Positions 32,941 to 41,697 of a stretch of DNA of 64,000 nt are shown here, piece after piece. A program made the translations under genes and the position numbers. Numbering within the stretch: position 1 is the first letter of the stretch; every line of letters starts with the position of its first letter. The notes beneath the pieces were generated by a model, which was given only the letters and a program-made list of their open reading frames with translations, was not told the origin of the DNA and did not search any database. Source of the stretch: Methylobacterium planeticum (GTDB lineage: Bacteria > Pseudomonadota > Alphaproteobacteria > Rhizobiales > Beijerinckiaceae); assembly GCF_008806345.1 (NCBI RefSeq), contig NZ_VZZJ01000015.1:19970-83969 (forward strand), read 5' to 3'.

Positions 32941-34056
32941 TTAATCCGGCTCGTCCGCAAAAATAAACGTGCCGGCATCCTTGCGGCACAGACCCACGGC
33001 GTCGCCGGCCCGGCGCGCGTCCTCGGCCGGGACCGCGAGGACGAGGGGCTCGGCGAGGCCCTCGACCGCGATCGCGAGGCGGGCCTCGGCCCCGAGGAAG
33101 CGGCGGCCGAGGACGCGCCCCGTCAGGCCCGCGCCGGCGGGGCCGAGGCGGATCGCCTCCGGGCGCAGGCAGACCCGCGCGGGCGCGGCCTCCGGGAGGC
33201 CCGGCGCCGGCAGCGGGCCGAAGGGGGTGTCGACCCGCCCGCCCCGGCAGCGGCCCGGCATCTCCACGAGGTCGCCGAAGAAGCGGGCGGCGAAGCGCGA
33301 GACGGGGCGCTCGTAGAGGTCCGCCCCGGTGCCGGCCTGGACCACGCGCCCGTCCCGCATCAGGGCGATGCGGTCGCAGAAGGCGAGGGCCTCCTCGGGA
33401 TCGTGCGTGACGAGGAGCGTCGTGGTGCCGGCGGCCCGCACCACCGCGAGGGTGTCGGCCCGGACCCGGTCGCGGGTGCGCCGGTCGAGGTTCGAGAACG
33501 GCTCGTCGAGGAGGAGGATGCGCGGGCCTGGCGCCAGCGCGCGGGCGAGCGCCACCCGCTGCCCCTCGCCCCCCGAGAGGGTCCCGGGATAGCTGGCCGC
33601 CCGGTGCCCGAGGCCGACCTGCGCCAGGCGCGCCGCCGCGATGCCCTCCGCCTCGCGCCGGGGCAGGCGGTTGAGGCCGAAGCGCACGTTCTCGGCGACG
33701 CTCAGGTGCGGGAACAGGGCGTAGTCCTGGAACATCAGCCCGACGCCCCGCGCTTCGGGGGGCGTCTCGGGATCGATCCGGCGCCCGTCGAACCGGATCT
33801 CGCCGCGGTCGGGGCGTTCCAGCCCCGCCACGATCCGCAGCAGGGTGCTCTTGCCGCAGCCGGAATCCCCCAGGAGGCCGAGGATCTCGCCGGGCCACGC
33901 GGTCAGGCAGACGCGATCGAGGGCACGCACTGGCCCGAACCGGCAGCCGATCCCGGACAGCGCCAGGCGGGCCGGCGCGTCCGCGTCGGCGGGGGCGGCG
34001 ATCGCCGGGGCGGGCGGCGCGGGGGCATTCGGCGTGGGGGCATTCGGCGTGGACAT
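32941..34056 (-). CDS. Iron(III)-type ABC transporter ATPase
   Basis: 371 residues. Walker A GDSGCGKST, Q-loop GLMFQDYALFPHL, signature LSGGEGQRVALARAL, Walker B RILLLDEPFSNLD and switch His in LLVTHDPEEAL are all present. A C-terminal TOBE-like domain follows (about 275-371). It powers import with the permease and binding protein that follow on the minus strand. The ATG at 34056 is used; the N-terminus carries a duplicated TPNAP (MSTPNAPTPNAPAP) from a 15-bp tandem repeat. Confidence 0.92.
   Translation of the reverse strand: MSTPNAPTPNAPAPPAPAIAAPADADAPARLALSGIGCRFGPVRALDRVCLTAWPGEILGLLGDSGCGKSTLLRIVAGLERPDRGEIRFDGRRIDPETPPEARGVGLMFQDYALFPHLSVAENVRFGLNRLPRREAEGIAAARLAQVGLGHRAASYPGTLSGGEGQRVALARALAPGPRILLLDEPFSNLDRRTRDRVRADTLAVVRAAGTTTLLVTHDPEEALAFCDRIALMRDGRVVQAGTGADLYERPVSRFAARFFGDLVEMPGRCRGGRVDTPFGPLPAPGLPEAAPARVCLRPEAIRLGPAGAGLTGRVLGRRFLGAEARLAIAVEGLAEPLVLAVPAEDARRAGDAVGLCRKDAGTFIFADEPD
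34021..34050 (-). repeat. 15-bp tandem duplication at the ATPase start
   Basis: Perfect copies gggggcattcggcgt at 34021 and 34036, encoding TPNAP twice directly after the start codon. Confidence 0.85.
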
Positions 34057-34169
34057 GGCGCCGGTCCATAGCGCATGGACGGCGCGAGGCAATGCGGGGG
34101 CGCCCTCGGACGGGGGCGCCGATCCCTGCCGTTGGACGCGAGCCCCGCCCGATGCTCTAAGCCTCGGGG

Positions 34170-35357
34170 ATGGGGCGGATCGGGGGCAGCGGAGCGGCAG
34201 GTGCGGCGGGCGGGCTCGCCCGCTTCCTCCTGCTCTACGGCGCCCTCTACGGGGCCTATGGCAGCCTGTCGCCGGTGCTGCCGAACGTGCTCGCCGCGCG
34301 CGGCCTGTCGCCCACCGAGATCGGGTTCGTGCTCTCGGGCGCGACCCTGACGCGCCTCGTGGCCGGGCCCCTCGCCGGGCGCGCGGCCGACCGGCGGGGC
34401 GCGGCGCGGCCGATCCTTGCGCTGGGAGCGGGGCTCGCCGGGGTCGCGGCCCTGGCGCATCTGGCCGGCCACGGCTTCCCGGCGCTGCTCGCCCTCGGGC
34501 TCGCCTACGCGGTGGCGACCGCCCCGCTGGCGCCCCTCGCCGACGCCCTGGCGCTCGCCGCCGCGGGGGGCGGCCGGGCCTTCGAGTACGGATGGGTGCG
34601 GGGGGCGGGCTCGGCCGCCTTCATCGGCGCGACGAGCCTCGTCGGCGCGCTGATCGCGGCCTACGGCCTCGCGGCGGCGCTGGTGACGGGCGGCCTCCTG
34701 TTCCTCGCCACCGGGCTCGCCGCCGGCTTCCTGCCCGCCGGGGCGCCGGGGAGGGAGCCCGAAGGCATGCCCGTCTCCGGCCCGTGGCAGGGCTTCGCCG
34801 AGCTCCTGCGCCAGCCGGCCTTCCGGCGCACCGTCCTGGTCGCGGCCCTGGTGATCGGGGCGCACGCGCTGCACGACGCCTTCGCGATGCTCCTCTGGCG
34901 CGGCGCCGGGATCGGGGCCGGGGCCGCGGGCCTGCTCTGGTCGGAGGCGGTGGCCGCCGAGGTGCTGGTGTTCCTCCTCGCCGGCCCCTGGCTGCTCGCC
35001 CGGATCGGGCTGCGCGGCGGCCTGGTCCTGGCGGCCCTCGCGGGGGCCTTGCGCTGGGCCGTCATGGCCGGGACGACGGCGCTGCCCTGGCTCGCCGCGG
35101 TGCAGCTCCTGCACGGGCTGAGCTTCGCGCTCCTGCACCTCGCCTGCCTCGGCCTGATCGAGCGGGTGGTGCCGCCCCGGTTGCGCGCCACGGCCCTGAC
35201 CCTCTACGGCACCGTCGGGCTCGGCCTCGCGGGGGCGGCCGTCACCCTCGCGGCCGGTCCCCTCTTCGCGGCCTACGGGGCGCACGCCTTCTGGGCGATG
35301 GCGGCCCTGAGCCTGCTCGCCGTGCCGCTGGCGTACCGATTGCCCCCGCAACCATGA
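34170..35357 (+). CDS. MFS transporter (MFS_1-like, 12 segments)
   Basis: 395 residues with twelve hydrophobic stretches. The family-type loop after helix 2 reads VAGPLAGRAADRRGAARPILALG. The first helices (LLLYGALYGAYGSLSPVLPNVLAARGLSPTEIG) match the HcaT/MFS_1-like group, which carries aromatic acids or nucleosides, but the substrate cannot be read from sequence. It has its own promoter region and is followed by priA. Confidence 0.8.
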   Translation: MGRIGGSGAAGAAGGLARFLLLYGALYGAYGSLSPVLPNVLAARGLSPTEIGFVLSGATLTRLVAGPLAGRAADRRGAARPILALGAGLAGVAALAHLAGHGFPALLALGLAYAVATAPLAPLADALALAAAGGGRAFEYGWVRGAGSAAFIGATSLVGALIAAYGLAAALVTGGLLFLATGLAAGFLPAGAPGREPEGMPVSGPWQGFAELLRQPAFRRTVLVAALVIGAHALHDAFAMLLWRGAGIGAGAAGLLWSEAVAAEVLVFLLAGPWLLARIGLRGGLVLAALAGALRWAVMAGTTALPWLAAVQLLHGLSFALLHLACLGLIERVVPPRLRATALTLYGTVGLGLAGAAVTLAAGPLFAAYGAHAFWAMAALSLLAVPLAYRLPPQP

Positions 35358-35440
35358 GCGGAACAGTGCCGTTCTGGCGAACGTCTGTCGTCCATATATA
35401 GAACAAACCGCTCACGAAGCGCAGGCCTCACGGTCCCGCC

Positions 35441-35476
35441 GCGTCCGAAATCCCAGCCGCGTCCGAAATCCCAGCA
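35441..35476 (+). repeat. 18-bp tandem duplication upstream of priA
   Basis: gcgtccgaaatcccagc occurs at 35441 and 35459, ending 6 bp before the priA ATG. Confidence 0.8.
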
Positions 35477-35482
35477 GCATCC

Positions 35483-37642
35483 ATGCCCGTCACCGCCGAG
35501 ATCCTGATCCCGCTGGCCATCGACACGGCCTACAGCTACGCCGTGCCGGCGGGCCTCGCCCTGGCGGAGGGCGACGTCGTGCAGGTGCCGCTCGGCCCCC
35601 GCGAGACCGTCGGCGTCGTCTGGGCGCTCGCCGAGAGCCCCGGGGGCTCGAACCTGCGGCCCGTCACCGGGCGGCTCGCGGTGCCGCCCCTCTCCGAGCC
35701 CCTGCGGCGCCTCGTCGACTGGCTCGCCCGCTACACCCTGGCGCCGAAGGGATCGGCCCTCGCCATGGCGTTGCGCCTGCCCGACGAGGCCGCCGCCCGC
35801 GAATCCGCGCGGGTCGGGGTCCGGGCCACGGGCAAGCCCCCGGCCCGGACGACGCCGGCCCGCGCCAAGGTGCTGGCCGCGGCGGCGGACGGGACCTTGC
35901 GGGGCAAGAGCGCGCTCGCCAAGGAGGCCGGCGTCTCGCTCGGCGTGGTGGATGGCCTGATCGACGACGGTGCGCTGGAGGCGGTGGCCCTCGAGCCCGA
36001 GCCCGTGGCGCTCCCCCCCGACCCCGACCATCCCCGCCTGCCCCTCTCGGAGGCGCAGGCCCGGGCCGCCGCCGCGCTCCTGCCCCCCGAGGGCGATCCC
36101 GGCGCGACGCTGCTCGAGGGCGTCACGGGCTCGGGCAAGACGGAGGTCTATTTCGAGGCGGTGGCCGAATGCGTGCGCGCCGGGCGCCAGGCCCTGATCC
36201 TGATGCCCGAGATCGCCCTGACGGCGCAGTTCCTCGACCGCTTCGCGGCGCGCTTCGGCGTGCGCCCCGCCGCCTGGCATTCGGGCATCGGCGGCAAGCG
36301 CCGCGAGCGCATCCGCGCGGGCGTGGCGGGAGGCGGGATCGGGGTGGTGGTCGGCGCCCGCTCGGCCCTGTTCCTGCCCTTCGCCCGGCTCGGCCTCATC
36401 GTCGTCGATGAGGAGCACGAATCCGCCTACAAGCAGGAGGACGGGGTGCATTACCACGCCCGCGACATGGCGGTGGTGCGCGGGCGCCTCGAGGGCTGCC
36501 CGGTGGTGCTCGCCTCCGCCACGCCCTCGATCGAGACCCGGGTCAACGCCGCCCGCGGGCGCTACCGCCACGTCACCCTGCCGGAGCGCTTCGGCGGGCG
36601 CCGCCTGCCCGACATCCGGGCGATCGACATGCGCCTCGACAAGCCCGAGCGCGGCCGCTTCCTGGCCCCGCCGATGATCCACGCCCTGAAGCACAACCTC
36701 GCGGCGGGCGAGCAGTCGCTGCTGTTCCTCAACCGGCGCGGCTACGCCCCCCTGACCCTGTGCCGGGCCTGCGGCCACCGCTACCAGTGCCGCAACTGCT
36801 CGACCTGGCTGGTGGAGCACCGCTTCCGCCGGGCGCTGGTCTGCCACCAGTGCGGCTACGCCGAGCGCAAGCCCGAGGCCTGCATCGCCTGCGGCGCCTT
36901 CGAGCACCTCACCCCCTGCGGCCCCGGCGTCGAGCGCATCGCCGAGGAGGTGGCCGAGCTGTTCCCGCAGCAGCGCGTCGTCGTCCTGTCGAGCGACTTC
37001 CCCGGGGGCGCCGAGCGCCTCCGGGCCGAGCTCGAGATGGTGGCGCGGGGCGCGTGCGACATCGTCATCGGCACGCAGCTCGTGGCCAAGGGGCACAACT
37101 TCCCGCACCTGACGCTGGTGGGCGTGCTCGACGCCGATATCGGCCTGACCTCGGGCGATCCGCGGGCGGCCGAGCGCACCTTCCAGCTGCTGCAGCAGGT
37201 CACCGGCCGGGCCGGCCGGGGCGAGCGGCCGGGGCGGGCCCTGGTCCAGACCTACCAGCCCGAGCACCCGGTCATCGCCGCGCTCCTGTCGGGCGATGCC
37301 GAGCGCTTCTACGAGGAGGAGATCGGCGCCCGCGAGCTCGCCGGCCTGCCGCCCTTCGGGCGCCTCGCGGCCCTCATCGTCTCGGCCAACGAGCGGGAGG
37401 TGGCCGAGGCCCACGGGCAGGCGCTCGCCCGCGCTGCCGAGCCGCCGCTCGGCGCGATGGTGCTCGGCCCCGCCGAGGCGCCACTAGCCCTGATCCGCGG
37501 CCGCTGGCGCTTCCGCCTCCTGGTGAAGACCGAGCGGGCGATCGACCTCCAGGCCTACCTGCGCGACTGGCTCGCCCGCGGGCCGAAGGTGCGCGGCAAC
37601 GTCAAGGTCACGATCGACGTCGATCCGCAGAGCTTCCTCTGA
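35483..37642 (+). CDS. priA: PriA, primosomal replication-restart helicase
   Basis: 719 residues. After the 3'-DNA-binding N-terminal part (PVTAEILIPLAIDTAYSY) come Walker A GVTGSGKTEVYFEAV and the DEEH box in LIVVDEEHESAYKQEDG. The zinc-binding Cys region (CRACGHRYQCRNCSTW, then CHQCGYAERKPEACIACG) and the C-terminal helicase motifs (IVIGTQLVAKGHNFPHLTLV, QQVTGRAGRGERPG) complete the family. PriA recognises stalled forks and reloads the replicative helicase. The MFS gene upstream appears unrelated. Confidence 0.95.
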   Translation: MPVTAEILIPLAIDTAYSYAVPAGLALAEGDVVQVPLGPRETVGVVWALAESPGGSNLRPVTGRLAVPPLSEPLRRLVDWLARYTLAPKGSALAMALRLPDEAAARESARVGVRATGKPPARTTPARAKVLAAAADGTLRGKSALAKEAGVSLGVVDGLIDDGALEAVALEPEPVALPPDPDHPRLPLSEAQARAAAALLPPEGDPGATLLEGVTGSGKTEVYFEAVAECVRAGRQALILMPEIALTAQFLDRFAARFGVRPAAWHSGIGGKRRERIRAGVAGGGIGVVVGARSALFLPFARLGLIVVDEEHESAYKQEDGVHYHARDMAVVRGRLEGCPVVLASATPSIETRVNAARGRYRHVTLPERFGGRRLPDIRAIDMRLDKPERGRFLAPPMIHALKHNLAAGEQSLLFLNRRGYAPLTLCRACGHRYQCRNCSTWLVEHRFRRALVCHQCGYAERKPEACIACGAFEHLTPCGPGVERIAEEVAELFPQQRVVVLSSDFPGGAERLRAELEMVARGACDIVIGTQLVAKGHNFPHLTLVGVLDADIGLTSGDPRAAERTFQLLQQVTGRAGRGERPGRALVQTYQPEHPVIAALLSGDAERFYEEEIGARELAGLPPFGRLAALIVSANEREVAEAHGQALARAAEPPLGAMVLGPAEAPLALIRGRWRFRLLVKTERAIDLQAYLRDWLARGPKVRGNVKVTIDVDPQSFL

Positions 37643-37646
37643 CGGC

Positions 37647-37892
37647 TCAGGCCGCGGCGCCGCGCGTCGGGATCTTCGCGAGTTCCGCGCCGAGCGCCCG
37701 CTCGGCTTGCCAGAGGTCGTGGGCGCCCTGCATCCGTAACCAGACGCCCGGTCCGTTGCCGCAGAACCGCCCGAGCCGCAGGGCCATCGCCTTCACGGTG
37801 ATCCCGAGGCCCTGGAGCACGTCCTCCCGGAGGATCGCGCCGGGATGGACGGGCGGCCGCCCGGGATCGCGGCGGATCGGCTCATCGGCCAT
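37647..37892 (-). CDS. higA: HigA-type antitoxin with an apparent helix-turn-helix deletion
   Basis: 81 residues. The N-terminal HPGAILREDVLQGLGITV and the C-terminal ALRLGRFCGNGPGVWLRMQGAHDLWQAE match HigA, but the segment between them that should hold the second and third helices of the HTH is missing: GITV runs straight into KAMALRLGRF. About 20-25 residues appear to be deleted in frame. GGAGG precedes the ATG. If real, the protein may not bind DNA; neutralisation of HigB could still use the N-terminus. It overlaps higB by 11 bp. Confidence 0.7.
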   Translation of the reverse strand: MADEPIRRDPGRPPVHPGAILREDVLQGLGITVKAMALRLGRFCGNGPGVWLRMQGAHDLWQAERALGAELAKIPTRGAAA

Positions 37893-38178
37893 GATAATCC
37901 TCCAGATCGACATCGATGGCGTCCTGCCCCTCGAACCCGAAGGTCAGGCGCCAATTGCGGGATACGGCTACGGCTACGGCTACGGCGTCGCGTCCGGCCA
38001 TGCCGCCCGCGAGGGCATGGAACCCGTAGCCGGGCACGTTCATGTCCTCCGGGACCTGCGCCTGTTCGAGGAGCGTCAATTGCCGCTCGATCCGGTCGAC
38101 CCAATTCGCCCGAAGCCCCGCCGCATCGCTGCGCGTCCAGAACCGCTTGCGAGCCTTGCTGCGGACACGCGCGATCAT
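37882..38178 (-). CDS. higB: HigB-type toxin with a hexanucleotide expansion
   Basis: 98 residues of the HigB/RelE plasmid-maintenance killer type. FWTRSDAAGLRANWVDRIERQLTLL, QVPEDMNVPGYGFHALAGG and the C-terminal SRNWRLTFGFEGQDAIDVDLEDYH match the family, which cleaves mRNA on the ribosome. Between them the sequence reads AVAVAVAV, encoded by four tandem tacggc units, where family members have a short strand (AVRVSGNW type). The extra residues could blunt the active site; activity is uncertain. It precedes higA, the usual order. Confidence 0.75.
   Translation of the reverse strand: MIARVRSKARKRFWTRSDAAGLRANWVDRIERQLTLLEQAQVPEDMNVPGYGFHALAGGMAGRDAVAVAVAVSRNWRLTFGFEGQDAIDVDLEDYHGR
37963..37986 (-). 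repeat. Four-copy 6-bp repeat in higB
   Basis: Perfect tacggc units at 37963, 37969, 37975 and 37981, read as alternating Ala-Val on the coding strand. The frame is kept at any copy number. Confidence 0.9.
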
Positions 38179-38185
38179 CCCGGGC

Positions 38186-38207
38186 GTGTAACCTTATCTA
38201 GTTACAC
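38186..38207. promoter_or_regulatory. Candidate HigA operator
   Basis: gtgtaac and gttacac form an inverted repeat around 8 bp (cttatcta), starting 8 bp upstream of the higB ATG, where an autoregulated toxin-antitoxin operator is expected. Confidence 0.6.
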
Positions 38208-38332
38208 ACCGCATGGTGGAGATCGACCCGCCGCGCATTTTATAGGATGAGTGGTCGCGTGGGAGCGCAATCCTCCCCAGACGGCCCCGGACGCGACGAC
38301 CCCCGACGCGACGACCCATGAGGAGCGCTGAC

Positions 38333-38695
38333 GTGCTGAGCTACGAGAAGAAGCCGGATTCCACCATCGCCGAGATCGTCGTCGACGGAAAGATCACGGA
38401 CGAGGAGATGAACGCCGTGATGACGGCGATGCAGGCCGATCTCGACAAGGGCGGCAAGATCAAGCTTCTGGAGGACATCCGGGCCTTCCAGGGCATGGAG
38501 CCCGCGGCCTTCTTCAAGGATCCGCGCTTCGGCCTGCAGATGATGAAGGGCGTGAGCCACGTGGCGCTCGTCACCGACGCGCAGTGGCTCAAGGTGGTGG
38601 CGGAGACCTTCAGCTTCGTCTCGCCGGCCCAGATCAAGGTGTTCGAGCGCGCCCGTATCGACGAGGCGCGCAGCTGGCTCGCCAGCGCGGCCTGA
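38333..38695 (+). CDS. SpoIIAA/STAS-like small protein
   Basis: 120 residues from GTG 38333 (GAGGAG 7 bp upstream; an ATG at 38318 overlaps that ribosome site). The fold of alternating strands and helices, with IAEIVVDGKITDEEMNAVMTAMQADL, IKLLEDIRAFQGMEP and HVALVTDAQWLKVVAETFSF, matches the SpoIIAA-like (DUF3478) family. These may bind lipids or partners; the role is unknown. It stands alone. Confidence 0.75.
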   Translation: MLSYEKKPDSTIAEIVVDGKITDEEMNAVMTAMQADLDKGGKIKLLEDIRAFQGMEPAAFFKDPRFGLQMMKGVSHVALVTDAQWLKVVAETFSFVSPAQIKVFERARIDEARSWLASAA

Positions 38696-38714
38696 GGCCG
38701 GCGCGACTCGGCGG

Positions 38715-39113
38715 CTACTCGGCCTGGGCGACCTGCGCGCCCTGGCGCCGGGCCGTCCAGCGGCCGGAGCAGAGGGCCGAGACCTTCCAGGTGCCGCCGC
38801 CGGAGCGGGCCTGGAGCCGGCCCGACACCGCACCGCTCGCCGAGCCGTTCGAGACGCTGAGGCCGACGGTGCCGTCCGACCCGACCCGCCCGCTCATGCG
38901 GGTGGCGGCGTCGGAGCCCGAGACGAGGCGCACGTTCCCCTCCTGCACCGACACGGCGTAATTGTAGCGGCTGTCGCAGAGGCCGCTCTCGGTGACGAGC
39001 TCGACCGACCAGGTGCCGTTGAAGCTGCGCGACGGCACCGCCTCCGCCGCGCCCGCGGGTGCCGGTGCGACGAGACCGGCCGCGAGTGCGACGACCGTGA
39101 CAACCTTCAACAT
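38715..39113 (-). CDS. Small secreted protein
   Basis: 132 residues. A signal peptide (MLKVVTVVALAAGLVAPAPAG, cleavage near AGAAEA) precedes a beta-rich body: FNGTWSVELVTESGLCDSRY, NVRLVSGSDAATRMSGRV, VGLSVSNGSASGAVSGRL and GTWKVSALCSGRWTA. Its two cysteines could form one disulfide. No family was recognised with confidence. GGGGGT lies upstream of the ATG. Confidence 0.7.
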   Translation of the reverse strand: MLKVVTVVALAAGLVAPAPAGAAEAVPSRSFNGTWSVELVTESGLCDSRYNYAVSVQEGNVRLVSGSDAATRMSGRVGSDGTVGLSVSNGSASGAVSGRLQARSGGGTWKVSALCSGRWTARRQGAQVAQAE

Positions 39114-39422
39114 ACGACCCCCTTCGGACCAATACGGCGCTGCGGCCGACCCGTTGGTTGGGCAGCCGGATTTCGAATTCGAGCCCTGAATGCCCGATGT
39201 GATGTGAATGGAGTCCGAATATTGGACGGAAGCGGCAAGAATATGACGCGCCGTGCGCCACGACACCCGCAGTCGGGAACCGTCGAGCTTGGCGGTGCGA
39301 GCGTGTTTCCCTGGAGTTTTCTCTCGGGTTGCTCGTCTGGACGATGCGCCGCGACTGTGGAACAGCTACGCTCGTCGCACCGTTTCTCCGACGACTTCGC
39401 GAAACACGCTCAGGAGAAACCG
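39114..39422. other. Divergent intergenic region
   Basis: 309 bp between two small secreted-protein genes that face apart. It includes tcgaattcga (39173-39182) and an imperfect palindrome gtccgaatattggac (39213-39227), which may mark promoters or operators for one or both genes. Confidence 0.4.
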
Positions 39423-39659
39423 ATGCGCCTCATCCTCGCCGCCGCGACGCTCGCGGCCCTCGCCGGGCCCGCCGCCGCCCAGACCACCATCATCGAGCGA
39501 GAGGCGCCCCCGCGCGCCGTAGTGATCGAGCGCGAGCCGACGGTGGTCGAGCGGCGGGTGGTGCCGGTGGAGCGCGAGGGCGGCTGCGAGACCAGGACGG
39601 TCACGCGCACGGAGGAGGACGGCTCCTCGACCAGCGTGCGGCGCGAGCGCTGCGACTGA
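39423..39659 (+). CDS. Small secreted charged protein
   Basis: 78 residues. A signal peptide (MRLILAAATLAALAGPAAAQ) is followed by a highly charged Glu/Arg-rich body with paired Val-Glu-Arg motifs (REAPPRAVVIEREPTVVER, RVVPVEREGG) and two Cys. AGGAG precedes the ATG. It resembles small Tyr-free periplasmic proteins of alphaproteobacteria with no known function. Confidence 0.7.
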   Translation: MRLILAAATLAALAGPAAAQTTIIEREAPPRAVVIEREPTVVERRVVPVEREGGCETRTVTRTEEDGSSTSVRRERCD

Positions 39660-39695
39660 CGCCTGCGGGCCGGCTCTCCCCGGGGGCCGCCCGCC

Positions 39696-39902
39696 TCAAT
39701 CGACCAGGGGGCGGGCCTCTTCCGGCAGCATGATCGGGATGCCGTCGCGGATCGGGTAGGCGAGCTTGGCCGAGCGGCTGATCAGCTCCTGGCGGCCGGC
39801 ATCGTATTCGAGGGTGCCCTTGGTGAGCGGGCAGACCAGGAGCTCGAGGAGCTTGGGGTCGACCCGGGTCGCCTCGATGGCGGCGGGAAAGTCGTCGGAC
39901 AT
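39696..39902 (-). CDS. Trm112-family protein
   Basis: 68 residues. The core VDPKLLELLVCPLTKGTLEYD, IRDGIPIMLPEEAR and the single CP motif match the Trm112/UPF0434 family, small zinc-ribbon-like proteins that in eukaryotes activate methyltransferases; the bacterial role is unsettled. It is the last gene of a three-gene unit with the LonN-domain and thioredoxin genes, a familiar order in this group. Confidence 0.85.
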   Translation of the reverse strand: MSDDFPAAIEATRVDPKLLELLVCPLTKGTLEYDAGRQELISRSAKLAYPIRDGIPIMLPEEARPLVD

Positions 39903-39933
39903 GGCGGTCGCCTCTGCGGGGGGGCTTCGCGGG

Positions 39934-40602
39934 CTATTGGAGCGTCGGCTCGGAACCCGTGCCGCGCACCAACTCCATCTCGGTCACCGCGATCAAGACC
40001 TCCGCGCGGATTTTCAGGTCGGCGGCTTCCAGCATCGCCTGCTTCTCGCGCACCCCGAAGGGGCTCATCATGCAGAGCGCGTTGACGAGGGCCTCGTTCG
40101 GCGCCTCCTCGATCCCGGCCCAGTCGACCTGCAGCTCGTTCGATTCGACGAAGTCGCGCAGCGCCCGCAGCACGCCCTCCCGGTCCACCGCCTCCTCCCC
40201 CGCCCGCGCCTCGAAATCCGCCGCGAAGGCGTCGTAGGAGACCTGGCAGCGGCGGTAGGTCGTGGTGGTGGCGAGCTCGCTCTCGACCCGGAAGCGGCTG
40301 ATGCCGGTGAGCGAGATCAGGTAGCGCCCGTCGCCGGTCTCGGCGAACTGGGTGACGCGGCCGGCGCAGCCGACCCGGTAGAGCCGCGGCACCATCGGCG
40401 AGCCGCCGCCCTCCGCGTCCGGCTGGATCATCCCGATGATGCGGTCCGTGCGCAGGGCATCGTCGACCATCGCGAGGTAGCGCGGCTCGAAGATGTTCAG
40501 CGGCATCTGGCCCCGCGGCAGCAGGAGCGCGCCGGGAAGGGGGAAGACCGGAATCACGGCTGGGCAATCCGCCGGACCCTTGTAGCCCGCATGAGTGCTC
40601 AT
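39934..40602 (-). CDS. LON N-terminal (substrate-binding) domain protein
   Basis: 222 residues. The start IPVFPLPGALLLPRGQMPLNIFEPRYLAMVDDAL and RVGCAGRVTQFAETGDGRYLISLTGISRF match the Lon substrate-binding domain, here without an ATPase or protease part. It ends 31 bp before Trm112 and begins 27 bp after the thioredoxin gene, so it is one operon. It may bind unfolded proteins, but no enzyme activity is expected. Confidence 0.88.
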   Translation of the reverse strand: MSTHAGYKGPADCPAVIPVFPLPGALLLPRGQMPLNIFEPRYLAMVDDALRTDRIIGMIQPDAEGGGSPMVPRLYRVGCAGRVTQFAETGDGRYLISLTGISRFRVESELATTTTYRRCQVSYDAFAADFEARAGEEAVDREGVLRALRDFVESNELQVDWAGIEEAPNEALVNALCMMSPFGVREKQAMLEAADLKIRAEVLIAVTEMELVRGTGSEPTLQ

Positions 40603-40629
40603 CTCATCTCCCCCTGCCCGAACCGGGCG

Positions 40630-41547
40630 TCAGGCGAACAGCAATGTGGAGAGCTTGCGCCGCCCGCGGATGGTGTCGGGATCCATCGGCCCCCAGGCCT
40701 CGAAGAACTGCAGCAGCTGCTTGCGCGCGCCGTCGTCGTTCCAATCCTTGTCGCGCCGGCGGATCTCGATCAGGTGGTCGACCGCCTGCGTCCGCTCGCC
40801 CCGGCCATTGAGGCCGAGCGCCAGGTCGAAGCGGGCCTGGTGCGCGTCCGGGTCCGCCGAGACCTGGGCCTGGAGCCCCGCGAGGTCCCCGAGGGAGGCC
40901 GCCTGCTCGGCGAGCTCGATGGCGGCGCGGATGCCGGCGAGGCCCGGATCGTTGGCCTTGGCCTCCGGCACCATCGCGAGCACCTGCTTGGCGTTCTCCA
41001 GCTCGCCCGCGTCGAGCTGGATCTTGGCGAGGCCGGCCAGCGCCGGGACGTTGTCGGGCTCCTGCCCGAGGACGGCGGCGTAGAGCTCGGAGGCGCCCGC
41101 GAGGTCGCCCTCCGCCAGCGCCACGCCCGCCTCCGCCATCAGCTCCTCGATCGGGCTCGGGCCGGCGGGGCCGGCGAGGCGCTCGATGAAGCTCTTCACC
41201 TGGCTCTCCGGCACCGCCCCCATGAACCCGTCCACGGGCTGGCCCTGCTGGAAGGCGATCACCGCGGGGATCGACTGGATGCCGAGCTGGCCCGCGATCG
41301 AGGGGTGCTCGTCGATGTTCATCTTGGCGAGCACGACCTTGCCGCCGGCCGCCGTGACGGCCTTCTCCAGGACGGGGGTGAGCTGCTTGCAGGGCCCGCA
41401 CCAGGGCGCCCAGAAATCCACCAGGACCGGGCGGTTCATCGATTCCGCGATGACGTCCTGGCGGAAGCTCGCGGTGGTCGTGTCCCTGATCAGGTTGGCG
41501 GTTGCGCCGCCGGAAGGGGCGCCGGGCACGGGGGCGTCGTTCAGCAT
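40630..41547 (-). CDS. Thioredoxin-TPR protein (CnoX/YbbN type)
   Basis: 305 residues. The thioredoxin domain carries an intact WCGPCK (Cys50, Cys53), unlike E. coli CnoX, whose site is WxxS-like. It is followed by TPR-like helices (EELMAEAGVALAEGDLAGASELYAAVLGQEPDN). Such proteins act as redox-controlled holdases or chaperones that hand clients to GroEL or DnaK. It leads the trx-lonN-Trm112 unit. Confidence 0.9.
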   Translation of the reverse strand: MLNDAPVPGAPSGGATANLIRDTTTASFRQDVIAESMNRPVLVDFWAPWCGPCKQLTPVLEKAVTAAGGKVVLAKMNIDEHPSIAGQLGIQSIPAVIAFQQGQPVDGFMGAVPESQVKSFIERLAGPAGPSPIEELMAEAGVALAEGDLAGASELYAAVLGQEPDNVPALAGLAKIQLDAGELENAKQVLAMVPEAKANDPGLAGIRAAIELAEQAASLGDLAGLQAQVSADPDAHQARFDLALGLNGRGERTQAVDHLIEIRRRDKDWNDDGARKQLLQFFEAWGPMDPDTIRGRRKLSTLLFA

Positions 41548-41697
41548 CGGATCCTCGCGGCAACGGCCGTTGGCAAATGCGCAGGGCTACTCAAGAAATC
41601 GCGAGGCTTACATGGGGTCCGGGCGAGGGCCTGACCACCCCGTTTCCGTCGCGCTCCACCGCCTTCCACCCGGGCGGAGCGCGCAAAAAACCCGGGG

